From: an uncultured Ruminiclostridium sp. | Lineage (GTDB): Bacteria; Bacillota; Clostridia; Oscillospirales; Ruminococcaceae | Assembly: GCA_910585505.1 (NCBI GenBank) | Contig: CAJUFF010000001.1 | Span: 27,871-91,870, forward strand | DNA length: 64,000 nucleotides | Direction of reading: 5' to 3' | Part shown: piece after piece, positions 1-10,800 of the stretch | Numbering within the stretch: position 1 is the stretch's first letter | Layout: every line of letters starts with the position of its first letter | Notes under the pieces: generated by a model | Database searches by the model: none | What the model was told of the DNA's origin: nothing | The model's input: the letters and a program-made list of their open reading frames with translations, nothing else | Position numbers and translations under genes: made by a program

Positions 1-207
1 TGCCAAGGTTCCCATAATATCCACGTGAAGAAAAGGATTAAGCGAAAGCCTTCCGCTTTTTTCGGGGGTAGGATCGCCTAACGCTTTTGCTGCCCAGCCG
101 TGAGCGCACTCGTGCAGAGGAATCTCCACCAGAATTATTATCAAACAGACAAAGATTTCCACTACTATCATTGCGCTGCTTGCGGTTTGATTCGCAAGAT
201 TTAACAT
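1..207 (-). CDS. Site-2-type membrane metalloprotease (peptidase M50 family), N-terminal part
   Basis: Only the first 69 codons are in the window; the gene runs off the left edge. A hydrophobic segment at about residues 13-31 leads straight into HECAH (residues 32-36), the HExxH zinc site of M50 intramembrane proteases. It is followed by GWAAKALGDPTP and SGRLSLNPFLHVD, typical of the bacterial rhomboid-sized S2P branch related to SpoIVFB/YwhC. The ATG at 207 is preceded by AAAGGCGGGGG. Such enzymes cut substrates within the membrane; the substrate here is unknown. It reads away from a 760-bp repeat-filled gap, so its promoter should lie there. Confidence 0.85.
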   Translation of the reverse strand, partial: MLNLANQTASSAMIVVEIFVCLIIILVEIPLHECAHGWAAKALGDPTPEKSGRLSLNPFLHVDIMGTLA

Positions 208-245
208 AACCCCCGCCTTTCCGATTTTTATCTTTTATCAGCTAT

Positions 246-345
246 TTAATACTAATTTTGATCAAGATATAGACAAATAATACTAATTTAATGTTTCCGG
301 TGCAATCTCTTTTTAATCTATGGGCATTGCGTCGGTTTAATACTA
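246..345. repeat. Degenerate copy of the double-hairpin repeat family
   Basis: This stretch holds ATACTAAT twice and TGTTTCCGGTGCA, which matches the inter-hairpin spacer of better copies in the window, but the stems are largely decayed. It is read as an eroded element next to the intact copy that follows. The whole 208-971 interval has no convincing gene and consists almost entirely of such repeats. Confidence 0.5.
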
Positions 346-440
346 ATACTAATCCTTTTTAAAACTGTTGGATTAGTGTTTTGAGTGCAACCCTTTTTAA
401 ACTATGGATTTTATCCATAGTTTAAAAAGGGATTGGTATA
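346..440. repeat. Double-hairpin interspersed repeat, ATACTAAT...ATTGGTAT ends
   Basis: It begins ATACTAATCC and ends GGATTGGTAT. A short first hairpin (AATCC...GGATT) is followed by spacer GTTTTGAGTGCA. The second hairpin has a long stem, CCCTTTTTAAACTATGGA pairing with its complement, with the loop around TTTTATCC. Ends, spacer and the GATTTTATCC loop recur in other copies, while stem sequence differs. Confidence 0.75.
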
Positions 441-593
441 AATCCCAATAGAAATCAGACAAATCCGACGATTGGAGCGTCCCTACTCTGCGTCAGCCCT
501 CCTTGAAATATGGCATATTCCTGCGTCGGGACTTCCTTGATTAGGAACGCCCCACCCGCCGCCTTTGTCTGATTTCTACTGAGAATTAGTATA
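441..593. repeat. 153-bp interspersed element, copy 1 (MITE-like)
   Basis: This is nearly identical (two visible differences) to the copy near 21.1 kb. The terminal inverted repeats are imperfect, about 22 bp, and include TAGAAATCAGACAAA at the left and TTTGTCTGATTTCTA at the right. A further imperfect pair lies inside (GGAGCGTCCCTA / TAGGAACGCCCC). It ends ATTAGTATA like the double-hairpin family. No convincing protein is encoded, so it is probably a non-autonomous element or a structured RNA. Confidence 0.85.
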
Positions 594-723
594 AAAAGAG
601 ATTGGTATATAACAAGTTATTTTTTTATTATACAACATTTTGGGATAAATTTCAAGTAGTTGATTCTAATATCTGTTTAAAAAGTAAACAAGTCGCTTTT
701 TAACATTACAGGTTATTGGACAT

Positions 724-845
724 TATACTAATACTGTTAACCAATTAAAAATTGGAAAAATGGTTTTTAATTGGTTAACAGTGTTTCGGGTGTAATAACC
801 ATTTTGACTATGATTTTATCCAGTGTCAAAATGGTTATTAGTATA
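724..845. repeat. Double-hairpin interspersed repeat, best-preserved copy
   Basis: The order is TATACTAAT, stem 1 ACTGTTAACCAATTAAAAA with its complement, spacer GTTTCGGGTGTA, stem 2 ATAACCATTTTGAC with GTCAAAATGGTTAT, then TAGTATA. The stem 2 loop contains GATTTTATCC. ATACTAAT can pair with ATTAGTAT and close a three-way junction. The same stem 2 recurs at 20.98-21.04 kb. Confidence 0.85.
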
Positions 846-910
846 AAATGTATAACCAAAGATTACTGCCAGTCAAGCCTGCAACTTGATTAAAGTTTGG
901 TATCAGACGA

Positions 911-957
911 AATCCCGGTTCAGCTCGCGGATAAAATCCACAGGCTGAACCGGGATT
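911..957 (-). terminator. Hairpin after galT, candidate terminator
   Basis: AATCCCGGTTCAGC pairs with GCTGAACCGGGATT (14 bp) just downstream of the galT stop. There is no U-run, so intrinsic termination is not certain. The loop again contains GGATAAAATCC, as in the repeat family, so it could equally be a repeat-derived hairpin. Confidence 0.5.
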
Positions 958-971
958 GACATAAATAACCG

Positions 972-2471
972 TTATAACTGCTCGGTAAATCTCACAAACG
1001 CTTCCTTGCCTTTTTCGTCCCTCTTAAACACACCAGCATCGCAAAGCACTTGTTCAAATACCCTTCCAACTTCCGTACGGATTATTTCCTCCGCGTTCCC
1101 TGCGTTCAATTCGGGATGCTGTTTTACAACGCCCTTTGCCCATTCCGCGTGGGAAGCCGTTGCGGGATCGGCAGTCAGATCCTTCTCCTCAAGTAAGGCC
1201 TTTTCCAGCGCCTTAAGCTCCACCGCAAGCCTTGAGGGCAGTACCGCCAGCCCCATTACCTCGATAAGACCTATGTTTTCCTTTTTTATATGATGTAACG
1301 ACGGGTTAGGGTGATAAACCCCCAACGGTCTCTCCTTGGTTGTTATGTTATTGCGCAGCACCAGATCGCATTCGTACACATCCCCCTTCATTCGTGCGAT
1401 AGGCGTTATCGTATTGTGAGGCGTTCCATTGGTCTCGGCGAAAACAAACACGCTTTCGTCGCTGTAACCTCTCCATGATTTTAAAATAAGGTCGCATACC
1501 TTTACCAATTCGCCCCTGCTTCGGCTTTGCGCCCTGATAACCGACATAGGCCACTTTAATGTTCCCAAAGTAACATCGGGAAAGGCGGGAAGAGAAAAAT
1601 ATCTTTCAATTTTCGCCTTTTCCATGGCGAAACTATAATTTCCCCCCTGAAAATGCTCATGACTGAGAATGGAGCCGCCTACTATTGGGAGATCGGCGTT
1701 TGAACCGACAAAATAGTGGGGCACATACTCAATAAAATCAAACAGCTTTTCAAACACCGCCGCGTCTATCTTCATGGGGGTGTGATTTTCGTTGAAAACT
1801 ATACAGTGCTCGTTGTAATATCCGTAAGGCGAATATTGGAGCTGCCATTTTTCTCCGCCTACGGTAACCGGGACGGGACGGAGATTCTGACGTGCGGGGT
1901 GAGTCGGAGTTCCGGAAAAACCCTCGTTTTCAAGACATAATTGGCATTTAGGGTAAGCCGTGGACTGCGCTTTTCCCTGCTTCGCTATGTCGCGGGGATC
2001 CTTTTCGGGCTTTGAGCGGTTTATGGTAATATCAAATTCGCCGTACTCGGATTCGTATTTCCACTTTAAATCCTTCGCAATTCTGCCCGCTCTTACATAA
2101 TTTACGCTTTTATTATACTCATAGTAATTTGACACGGCGTTTTCCGGTGAAACTGAATTATACCTGCGCAAAAACTCATCGTACACCTCGTGAGGAAGGG
2201 GAGTTACCACTCCCATAAGCTTTGTGTCAAACAAGTCCCTTGAATTTGCGGTATCTTCCGTAATGGAATTGTCGCAGGCGTATTTTATAAGCCGCTCCAA
2301 TATTTCGTCAACGGACAGTCCCTCGTCCTCCTCGTTTATTTCTGGCTCCTCCCAATCGGAAAGCCCGAAAATATTCATATATTGATTTCGGATAACAATT
2401 TCGTCAATCGGCTTAATAAGCCCTTTTCTGACCGAATAGTTTATAAGAAGCTGTACATCCCTGCAAATCAT
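972..2471 (-). CDS. galT: Galactose-1-phosphate uridylyltransferase, class II
   Basis: This transfers UMP between UDP-glucose and galactose-1-phosphate in the Leloir pathway, in the cytoplasm. The 499-residue length and sequence match the Firmicutes-type GalT family rather than the about 350-residue enterobacterial form. The active-site stretch SHEHFQGG is present near residue 280, with the nucleotide-binding region SPYGYYNEHCIVFNENH before it. I chose the ATG at 2471 because GGAAAGGAG sits 8 bases upstream; a longer reading adds 17 residues that would contain that site. No galK or galE is adjacent. A hairpin separates it from the flavodiiron gene upstream, so it may have its own promoter. 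Confidence 0.93.
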   Translation of the reverse strand: MICRDVQLLINYSVRKGLIKPIDEIVIRNQYMNIFGLSDWEEPEINEEDEGLSVDEILERLIKYACDNSITEDTANSRDLFDTKLMGVVTPLPHEVYDEFLRRYNSVSPENAVSNYYEYNKSVNYVRAGRIAKDLKWKYESEYGEFDITINRSKPEKDPRDIAKQGKAQSTAYPKCQLCLENEGFSGTPTHPARQNLRPVPVTVGGEKWQLQYSPYGYYNEHCIVFNENHTPMKIDAAVFEKLFDFIEYVPHYFVGSNADLPIVGGSILSHEHFQGGNYSFAMEKAKIERYFSLPAFPDVTLGTLKWPMSVIRAQSRSRGELVKVCDLILKSWRGYSDESVFVFAETNGTPHNTITPIARMKGDVYECDLVLRNNITTKERPLGVYHPNPSLHHIKKENIGLIEVMGLAVLPSRLAVELKALEKALLEEKDLTADPATASHAEWAKGVVKQHPELNAGNAEEIIRTEVGRVFEQVLCDAGVFKRDEKGKEAFVRFTEQL

Positions 2472-2503
2472 AGGCTTTGCTCCTTTCCTGCAAACGAATG
2501 GTA

Positions 2504-2559
2504 TTAAGGCAACACCGCGCAATGACCGCCTGACGGCTTTGCGTGCGGTATTGCCTTAA
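2504..2559. other. Perfect-ended 56-nt hairpin between the flavodiiron gene and galT
   Basis: TTAAGGCAA pairs with TTGCCTTAA, extended by ACCGC/GCGGT and an inner CCG/CGG helix. It lies directly upstream of the galT ribosome binding site and 50 bases after the flavodiiron stop. It has no clear U-run on either strand. It could be an attenuator, processing site or small repeat. Confidence 0.5.
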
Positions 2560-2606
2560 TTTGTCAAGAACTTAAACGGACTCCTTTATCGGCGCTTTCC
2601 CGCTTT

Positions 2607-4397
2607 TTACTCAATAGGCTCAAAATCCGCGGCTCCGTGCTTACAAAGGGGACAAACAAAATCCTCCGGCAGCTCGTCTCCCTCATAAACATATCCGCAT
2701 ACCTTGCATACGAATCCCTTCTTCCCCTCCGTCTGAGGCTTGGGCTTTACGTTCTTCTGATAATAGGTATAGGTCATGGTCTCGGCGGAGGAAATAACCC
2801 TGCTTTCCGTAATGGCGCAGATAAACATTCCATGCGTTCCGAAGTCCACATACTGCTCCACCTTAAGGGACATAAAAGAATTGATATATTTTGAAAGGAA
2901 CACTATACCGTTATCGGAACGCAGAACCTCTTCGTCCTCAAACTTGTTTACGCTTCTTCCGCTGCGGAATCCGAATTTTTCAAATACCGAGAACGGAGCG
3001 TCCTGTGAAAGGCAGTTTATGTTCATTACCCCGGTCTGCTTGATAATATGGTGAGAGTAATTTTCCTTGTTTATTGTCACCGCAATACGGTTTGGAGTAT
3101 TGGTTACCTGCGTTACCGTATTGACAATAAGTCCGTTGTCCTTTTTCCCGTCGTTGCAGGTAACGACATACAAGCCGTAGCCTATGTTGAAAAGCGCCGT
3201 GAGATCGTTCTTGTTTGCGGTCTCTCCGCTGCGGGCAATATAATCGGCACTCAGCGCCGAAGCCAGCTCTTCCAGCTTTTTTGCGCTTTCTTCGTTTAAA
3301 GCGGATTTTACGGTGACAACGGGGTCAATGAAAGTGAGCTTTTTGCTCTTTTCTAACATGGACTTCATTGTTTTTGCCGCTAAGGGCGCCCAAGAGCCGT
3401 TTTCGATAAAGCCTACGATTCTGTTCTGATAGTTTCTCTCAGTGAGATGTTCGATAAAAGTGCGCATAAAAGGGAAAATATCTGCGTTATATGTGGTGGT
3501 TGCCAATACAAGCTTGTTGTACCTGAAAGCGTCCTCCACCGCCTCCGCCATATCGTCGCGGGCAAGGTCTGTAACAACCACCTTGGGACAGCCGTTGTTT
3601 TTGAGTTTTTCGGCCAACTTCTCAACAGCCGCCTTTGTATGACCGTAAATCGAGGTATAAGCAATGACCACGCCCTCGCTTTCGGGCTCATAGGATGACC
3701 ATGTATTGTACAAATCCAGATAGTAGCCCAAATTTTCATTAAGAACAGGACCATGCAGAGGACATATAATCTGTATGTCAAGCCCCGCCGCTTTTTTGAG
3801 CAGTGCCTGCACCTGTGCGCCGTACTTTCCCACTATGCCTATATAATAGCGCCTTGCCTCGCAGGCCCATTTTTCGTCCGCGTCCAGCGCTCCGAATTTT
3901 CCGAAGCCGTCGGCGGAAAACAATACCTTATCAAAGCTGTCATAAGTTACCATAACTTCGGGCCAATGCACCATAGGCGCGGACACGAAATGGAAAGTGT
4001 GTTTTCCGAGGGAAAGGGTGTCTCCTTCCGCTATTACCATGTTCCTGCCCTCAAAATCGGTGCCGAAAAACTGCTTCATCATAGTGAAAGCCTTGGCGCT
4101 GGAAACTATAACCGCGTCCTTATAGTTATTCATAAAGCTTGCGATATTTGCCGAGTGGTCAGGCTCCATATGCTGTATTATAAGATAGTCGGGCTTGCGG
4201 CTGCCTAAGGCGTTTTCGATATTATCCAGCCATTCATGGGTAAAATGCGCGTCCACCGTATCCATAACAGCTATTTTCTCATCGACTATTACATAGGAAT
4301 TATAAGCCATTCCGTTGGGTACAATATACTGTCCTTCAAACAGATCCACATTATGATCGTTTACGCCCACATACAAAATGTCCTTTGTGATTTTCAT
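2607..4397 (-). CDS. Flavodiiron protein with fused flavin-reductase and rubredoxin domains
   Basis: The 596-residue protein has four parts. A metallo-beta-lactamase-like diiron domain (about 1-245) carries HMEPDH at 76-81. A flavodoxin domain (about 248-390) starts IAYTSIYGHT. A flavin-reductase-like FMN domain (about 398-545) includes NTPNRIAVTINKEN. The C-terminal rubredoxin has CKVCGY and CPLCKHG. Flavodiiron proteins reduce O2 to water or NO to N2O in anaerobes; the fused reductase and rubredoxin suggest a self-contained electron chain, possibly NAD(P)H-driven. The start has AAAGAGGTAATTAAC ahead of it. Its upstream gap holds two hairpin repeats. Preferred substrate (O2 or NO) cannot be told from sequence. 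Confidence 0.92.
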   Translation of the reverse strand: MKITKDILYVGVNDHNVDLFEGQYIVPNGMAYNSYVIVDEKIAVMDTVDAHFTHEWLDNIENALGSRKPDYLIIQHMEPDHSANIASFMNNYKDAVIVSSAKAFTMMKQFFGTDFEGRNMVIAEGDTLSLGKHTFHFVSAPMVHWPEVMVTYDSFDKVLFSADGFGKFGALDADEKWACEARRYYIGIVGKYGAQVQALLKKAAGLDIQIICPLHGPVLNENLGYYLDLYNTWSSYEPESEGVVIAYTSIYGHTKAAVEKLAEKLKNNGCPKVVVTDLARDDMAEAVEDAFRYNKLVLATTTYNADIFPFMRTFIEHLTERNYQNRIVGFIENGSWAPLAAKTMKSMLEKSKKLTFIDPVVTVKSALNEESAKKLEELASALSADYIARSGETANKNDLTALFNIGYGLYVVTCNDGKKDNGLIVNTVTQVTNTPNRIAVTINKENYSHHIIKQTGVMNINCLSQDAPFSVFEKFGFRSGRSVNKFEDEEVLRSDNGIVFLSKYINSFMSLKVEQYVDFGTHGMFICAITESRVISSAETMTYTYYQKNVKPKPQTEGKKGFVCKVCGYVYEGDELPEDFVCPLCKHGAADFEPIE

Positions 4398-4433
4398 GTT
4401 AATTACCTCTTTCTTTAAGTATCTTTATGAATT

Positions 4434-4529
4434 ATACCAATCTTTAATCAAGTTGCAGACTTGATTAAAGATTGCACCCGAAACACTGTTTTCATAATTT
4501 TCGGATTATCTTTTTTTAAAAAACAGTAT
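4434..4529. repeat. Double-hairpin interspersed repeat
   Basis: ATACCAAT and a near-perfect first hairpin (CAATCTTTAATCAAGT / ACTTGATTAAAGATTG, 5-nt loop) are followed by CACCCGAAACAC, the reverse complement of the spacer at 782-792. A second hairpin, ACTGTTTT/AAAACAGT, follows. It lies just upstream of the flavodiiron start. Confidence 0.75.
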
Positions 4530-4628
4530 CAGGTACTCGCAGGTTGTTTATTATTACTATTGTACCACGTTTTGGAAAAAAAATAAAGGGGGACGCGGAA
4601 AATTTTTTCTGATACTGCAATTATGTTA

Positions 4629-4755
4629 ATACTAATTTTCAATCATCTTGTAGACAAAATTTCACAGGATCTACAAGATGATTGAAAATTACACCCTAAG
4701 AACTAATTCCCGATCGACAACAAAATTTGTCAGTACTTTGATCGGGAATTAGTAT
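4629..4755. repeat. Double-hairpin interspersed repeat, large copy
   Basis: It starts ATACTAAT and ends ATTAGTAT. Stem 1 is AATTTTCAATCATCTTGTAGA with its complement; the spacer is ACACCCTAAGAAC; stem 2 is TAATTCCCGATC with GATCGGGAATTA. Both loops contain ACAAAATTT. It lies between the LRR gene terminator and the flavodiiron promoter region. Confidence 0.8.
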
Positions 4756-4781
4756 TATTTTTAATGTTAACTTATCGTATA

Positions 4782-4820
4782 ATAAAACGGACCGCCGTAA
4801 AAACGACAGTCCGTTATTTT
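4782..4820 (-). terminator. Rho-independent terminator of the giant LRR gene
   Basis: On the minus strand, just past the LRR stop, AACGGAC pairs with GTCCGTT across a loop that itself has partial pairing. A TTTATT tract follows. Position and U-rich tail fit termination. Confidence 0.7.
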
Positions 4821-4831
4821 TTATTCGGTTT

Positions 4832-7800
4832 TTAAATATCCGCCTTTTGTCCGCGATTCCTTTGTATGCCTTCAATACCTTGATAATAAAGCGTTACGAG
4901 GAATATCAGCGAAATGGCGATATATTTTTGTAATTTACCCTTTTTGCCGAAAGCTACAAGCTTAGCGATCTTCTTTTTTCTTTCTTCTTCGACTTCAACA
5001 TCGGAAGCGTGATTGAAGTATATCATTCCTACCGCCGTAAGCCCCGACGCCATTGTCACAAAGATAAAGACTGAAATACCGGGATCGCCCGTGGGCATCG
5101 GCGGGTCGTAATCGTCGCTTACGTTAACCGAATCGGTATAGGCTATTGCGTAAGGCGAGAAGCGGTCGGTGGAGATTGTAACGGTGTCGGCGCTGTTGTC
5201 AAGGTCACGGAGAACCGCAGCGCTGCCGTCATGTGATCTTATTACTCTGAATCTTCTGCCGCTGTTCTTTAAGCTGTTGGGAATGTCAATGGTTATGGTT
5301 ATGGGAGCGCTTGTATGTGTAATTCTTTCCCTTACGCCGTCCACTACCTTAAACAGGCTTATGTCAAGATATTCCCCTAACTTATACTCACCGAGAGCCG
5401 CGCTTATTATCGCGCGGTCACGGAGACTTACCGTGCCGTCCCCTTCGGTAACAGAAAGAATTATTCTGACTTCCGAGGTACCGTTTATCAGCTTGTCGCG
5501 CTCCTCTTCGTTAAGCACCGCCTTGATGAGACTCGACGTGCTGTCCGCTATGGAAGCGTTCAGCGAATTATCTCCCTTTTCAACTTCAAAGCCGTATTTT
5601 CCGTTAAAATCGGATTCGTCCGGTATATTGTCGGAGGGAGGATTGGTTATAGGCGGTTTTTCGGTAGCTTCGGTTTCCCATGGCTGGGGAGGAGTTGTTG
5701 TACCGCCGTTATTTCCGCCGCTGTCATCTCCCGGAACGGGCGGTTTGGTGGTGCCGCCGTTCCCCGACGTGGTTGTGGGAGGAGCAAAGTTGCCGCTGCC
5801 GTTATTGTCGCCAGTTACTGGAGGCTTGGGATCATCGGGACCGGGTCCGGGATCTACGGAAGAACCGACAAGCTTTTCGCGTCCACATACGGAGCAGCGG
5901 TAAACCGTCTTTCCGTCGCGCTTTTCGCCGGTATCTACCCAATCGTGGTCGCCGTATCCGCTGCCGTCAAGATCTCCGTCCTTGATGGGATCGTAATCCC
6001 CTCTTTCACAGTCGTGCCAGTGGCTGTTGTCATCGCTGTTCCAGCCGTCTTCCCAGATATGGTTGTAGCTTACCTTTCCGCAGATGCGGCACTCGCTTTC
6101 TCCGTGCTCTTCACCGTAGTCGTGTACGTGACCGTCGTTCTGATCCACGTATTTTCTGAATTCTTTTTCCACGCTTCTTATGGGCAAACCGTAAATAGTC
6201 TTAGGAAGCGATATTTTTGTCTTGCCGTCGGGAAGATCGATTCTTGTTACGTCTACCCACTTCTTGTCTTCGTTTATCTTATAAGTTATCTTTTCGATAT
6301 CCTTTCCGAAAAGGTCGGACTTCAGGCCGCTGGGAATGTACATTCTGCGTATTTTGCTGCCCGCGAAAACATTGTCGCCTACCGATCTGATTCCGGGCGG
6401 GAGTGTGATTTCGTCAAAGCTTCCCATATCAACAAAAGCGTTATCGCCGATATAAGTCACGCCTTCTTTTATAAAGATTGCGTCTATCAGGTCGGCGTAT
6501 TGCGTCCAAGGGGCGTTTTTGCCGCTGTCCACATTGTAATCGTACATTTCGCCTTCGCCTTCGATAACAAGGCGCTTGTTTTTCTCGTCAATGTACCATG
6601 TTACCTTATCGCCGCATTCGCCGCTTATTATATCGCAGATTGTGCAGCGTCTCTCGCCTTCATTATGATAGTGAATATGGGTATCGGTATTTACATACTT
6701 TCTGTATTCCTTAGCTACTTCCACTACCTGATGATTGAGAATAACATTGGGTACGTCAACTGTTTTTCCTTCGGAAATCTCAATTTTGGTTATTTTCACG
6801 CTGCTGCTGTCGATAAAGCGATATTTGAGTACCGCCGTATCTTCGGGTACGGTAAGCGCCGCTGACGTGCTGTCGGAAAGAATTATCTTCTTAAGCGTCG
6901 TACATCCCGCAAACGCGTTGGAAGCAACCTTTCTTATATTTTCATCAAGTATAAGCGTACTGCCGTTTTCCGAATTGCCCGCAAGAGAGATACAGTTTTC
7001 AAAGGCTCTTTCGCCGATTTCAGCAAGGCTAACGGGGAAAGCTTCGCTTACGTCGGAAAGAACCGCAAGACCGCTGAAAGCGTAAGCGCCTACGGACTTA
7101 ACACCGTCTCTTATTACCAGCTTCTTAATAACGTCCTTATGTTCTTTTTTCCATGGAGCGGGATTTGACGGAGAGTAATCGTACATCTCTCCCGTATCGG
7201 CTTCGGTTGAGGTCAAGCCCTCGCGAAGCTTGATTTCAAGCGTATCGCCGTTCAATTTCCATACCACTCCCACGCCGCAAAGTCCGCCGTCGTCGTTGCA
7301 GAGAACACAGACGCCCTCGTTATAGCAATGCTCGTGATTGTCGATATCCAGATATACGCCCAAATCTTCTATTTTTCCCACATTGATATTGGTTTTGCCC
7401 TCGCCTAACCTTGCCGCCGCGATATAGTCCCTTCCGTCGGCTCTGCGCTCGTAGTATACAAGGCTTGCCGTTTGAGTATAACCGCGATTGTCGATGACGT
7501 TTCTCGGCGTGAGTATGATATCTAACTTTCCGCATTCGGAGAAAGCATAGTTGCCTATCTTCTCGATTCCAAGCGGAAGCTTTACGGTTTCAAGTGCGCC
7601 GCAGTCGGAGAAGGCATATTCGCCTATGGATTTAAGACTGTTTTTGAATATCAGTTCTTTTATGCCACCGCATCCGCTGAACGCTTTCTTTCCTATCGTC
7701 TCAAGGGAATTCGGAAGCGTAAGGCTGAACAGATTCTCACAGCCCGCAAAGGCTTCGTCGTAAATTTCCGTTACGCCTTCGGGAATTGAAACTATTCTGA

Positions 7801-10800
7801 TGTCTTTGACCTCGTTGCCGCTTATCACATTGCCCTGACCGTATCCGCCTATGGCTTTTACGGGTATTCCGCCTATGGAAGCGGGGAATTTCAATTCCCT
7901 GTTATTACCTAATTGAGCCTTAACTATCCTTAAGGCGGATTCATTGTCAAGCCGATAAGTAAATCTGTTATAGGAAGCGGTTTCGGCCTTAATTACTGTT
8001 CCTTCGGGTATTGCTATATAATCAAGGCTGTCCTCAAAGGCTGTTTTATCAATACTGATATTGTGTCCCGCCGCGGGGAGTTCTACATACTTAAGAGAAT
8101 TACAGCCCGCGAAAGCGCCCGCTTCGATATTTTCAACGGACTTAGGCAGATTGACATTCTTTAACTGCCCGCAATCCTTAAAGGCGTTTACGGGAATAGT
8201 TTTCACTCCCTCCGGGACGGTCACGGAAGCAAGGGACGTGTTTCCGACAAAGGCATTGCTGCCTAAATTTTTAAGAGTTAAAGGAAGCTTTACATTAGTC
8301 ACCTTTTCACAGTTCATAAAGGCATTTGCGGAAATTCCGGTTATTCCTTCATGCACCTCGATATTTGCGATAAAGTCGTTCCATTCAAGCCAGGGAGCAA
8401 CATCGCTGCCGGTGTAGTCCTTCATTTTTCCCGTGCCTGTGATATGGAGCGTTCTTGTTTCCCTGTCAATGTACCATGTTGCATTGGAATTACCGTTTAT
8501 ATCCTCTTCGCTGCCGCAGTTTCCGCCCGCAAAGTTGCAGAGAACACAGAAGCCCTTGTACAGGCAATGAACGTGGTCGGAAGCAATTTTCATATAGCTC
8601 TCAAAGCCCGTTACGGCGTTCTGCCCGTTTCCGAGCTTTCCTTCGGTAACCCACTTATTTCCGTTTCCGTCAACACGGTATACCACATAGCCGCAGTTGT
8701 CTTTTCTGAAATCATAACTGCCCGTGTTTCCGGTATGGCTGTTGTCATAACGCTTTGCCAACGTCTGAGGAATAGCGATAAGCGCGTTGTCGGCGATATT
8801 TCCGAATACGCTTGTTCCCATTTCGGAAACGGTGCTCGGTATGATTACAAAGGCCTTGTCAAAGCCGCAGTTTGCGAAAGCCTCCGTGCCTATTGACAAC
8901 AGACCCTCGTAAATGGGGATATTTTTCAATTTTCCGCAGCCGAAAAACGCTCTGTCGCCTATTCTCTGTACGGAAGACGGAAGTCCCGCTTTTTCAAGAG
9001 AAGTGCATCCCTCAAAGGCGGATTTTCCTATCGAAACAATCTTGTTATTTTTGACGATAAGCTCCTGAAGGTCGGTTCTGTCCTTAAAGGCGTTGTTTCC
9101 TATTTCCGTTAGGAGCGAATTTTCGGGTATCGTTACGGTAACAAGACCCTGCTGCGCCTGAGCGTCCTCGGATAAAGCCATGAAATTGCGTGAATCGGCG
9201 CGTGTAAAGGCTCCGTCACCTATCGCAACCACGGGAAGCCCCGCTATCTCGGTGGGAATGACAAGATGATGCACATTTGCTCCGGGACGGGCATAGGTTA
9301 TTCTTACACCCACTCCTTCGGGAGCGTATTTGAAATAGGTTGCGTTGGGGAATTCGTCCTCGTCGAAGGTGTACCTGCACCCGTCGGGAGCAACTATATA
9401 GGTAAGATTTGTACAGTCGCTGAACGCGTCCTCGGAAACGGTTCTCGTATCCACGGGAAGCTCTATGGAGGTAAGGTTGATACAGCCGCTGAAAGCCCCT
9501 TCCCTTACATACCTCAGGTCGGCGGGAAGCTTTATTGTTTCCAGAGTGCGGCATCCCTTGAAGGTGTCCTTCTTAAGCTCGCTTATGCTCTTGGGAAGCT
9601 CAACGTTCTTAAGGTTTATATCGTCCTTGAACACGCCTTCGCCGAGATTTATTATACCGTCGGGAAGGTCGATGCTTACAAGTGAAATACAGTCGCTGAA
9701 CGCGTAGTCCTCCACCGTTTCAAGGCTCTCCGGAAGAGTTACCGACTGAAGACGGAGACAGTGTTCAAAAGCTCCGCCGTCAATAAGGGTTATTCCTTCG
9801 CCTATCTCAATGGTGTAGATTCTGTCCTTAAATTCGGTCCATGTTCCGAAGTACTCGGCGGAATCGTGGTCTATCACGCTTTCGGCGCCGTTTTCGGTAT
9901 AGATTTTAAGGTTGCCCTTTTCATCCAATGTCCACCATGCGTTGGGGCCGCATTTTCCGCCCCTGTCGCCGCAGAGAATACACTGATTATGAATATTGAA
10001 GCAGTGGAAATGAGGCGGATTTTCTCTTACGGAAAAACCTACTGGATAATCAAGAACGGTTTCATAGGTGCTTCTTCCATTGTCGGAGGTGCCGTCAATT
10101 ACCTTAAATACTTCTTTGTTCTGGTCGTAAACCGCTATGCGAAGCTTATGAGATACCGCGTCGGCGGTGGAAATAACCGATTCGCTGTGTTCACCGTCGG
10201 CTCCGTCGATATAATCGATTTTCACGGCAGTGGGAGCGTAAATCGCAGCCAAGCCGACACAGCCGTCAAAAGCGTTAAGCTTCAGATTTCCCCCTCTTGA
10301 GGTAAAGGGAAGAACCACATACTCAAGCTCGGCACAGTCTCTGAACGCGTATTCTCCAATAGCGGTCACCCCTTCGGGTACAACCGCATACCTAAGCTTG
10401 GCGCACCCGTCAAAGGTTCCCTTCTTGATTTCGCGTAGACCGGAGGAAAGGGTTACGGTTTCAAGCTTATTGCACATATGGAAAGCTTCCATGCCCAATT
10501 CGGATACCGTATCGGGTATGATCATTTCCGTAAGTCCCACACAGCCCTCAAACGCCTGCGTTCCTATGGTTATGAGACCGTCCGGAAGTATAAGCTCTTT
10601 AAGCCATGTACAGCCCTCAAAAGCAAAGTCGTTTATTGTGACAAGCGTTGAAGGAAGATTTACCTTAGGCTCATTGCCCTGGTTAAATGCGGTATTTGCC
10701 TTAAAGGCTCTCGAACCTATTTCGGTAACGGGATAGCCCATTATATAGTCGGGAATGGTAACGGTAGTTCCGGGAACTGGCTTTACCTCCGTGATAATCC

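Noticed and set aside
246..860. CRISPR array or tRNA-like genes in the repeat-filled gap
   Set aside because: The units are self-complementary hairpins of differing stem sequence, not identical repeats with regular unique spacers, and no cloverleaf with a TTCGANNC arm is seen.
5169..6865. Long plus-strand open frames (244 and 306 codons) opposite the LRR gene
   Set aside because: They mirror the repetitive minus-strand coding sequence, have no ribosome binding site, and translate to composition-biased sequence with no family features.
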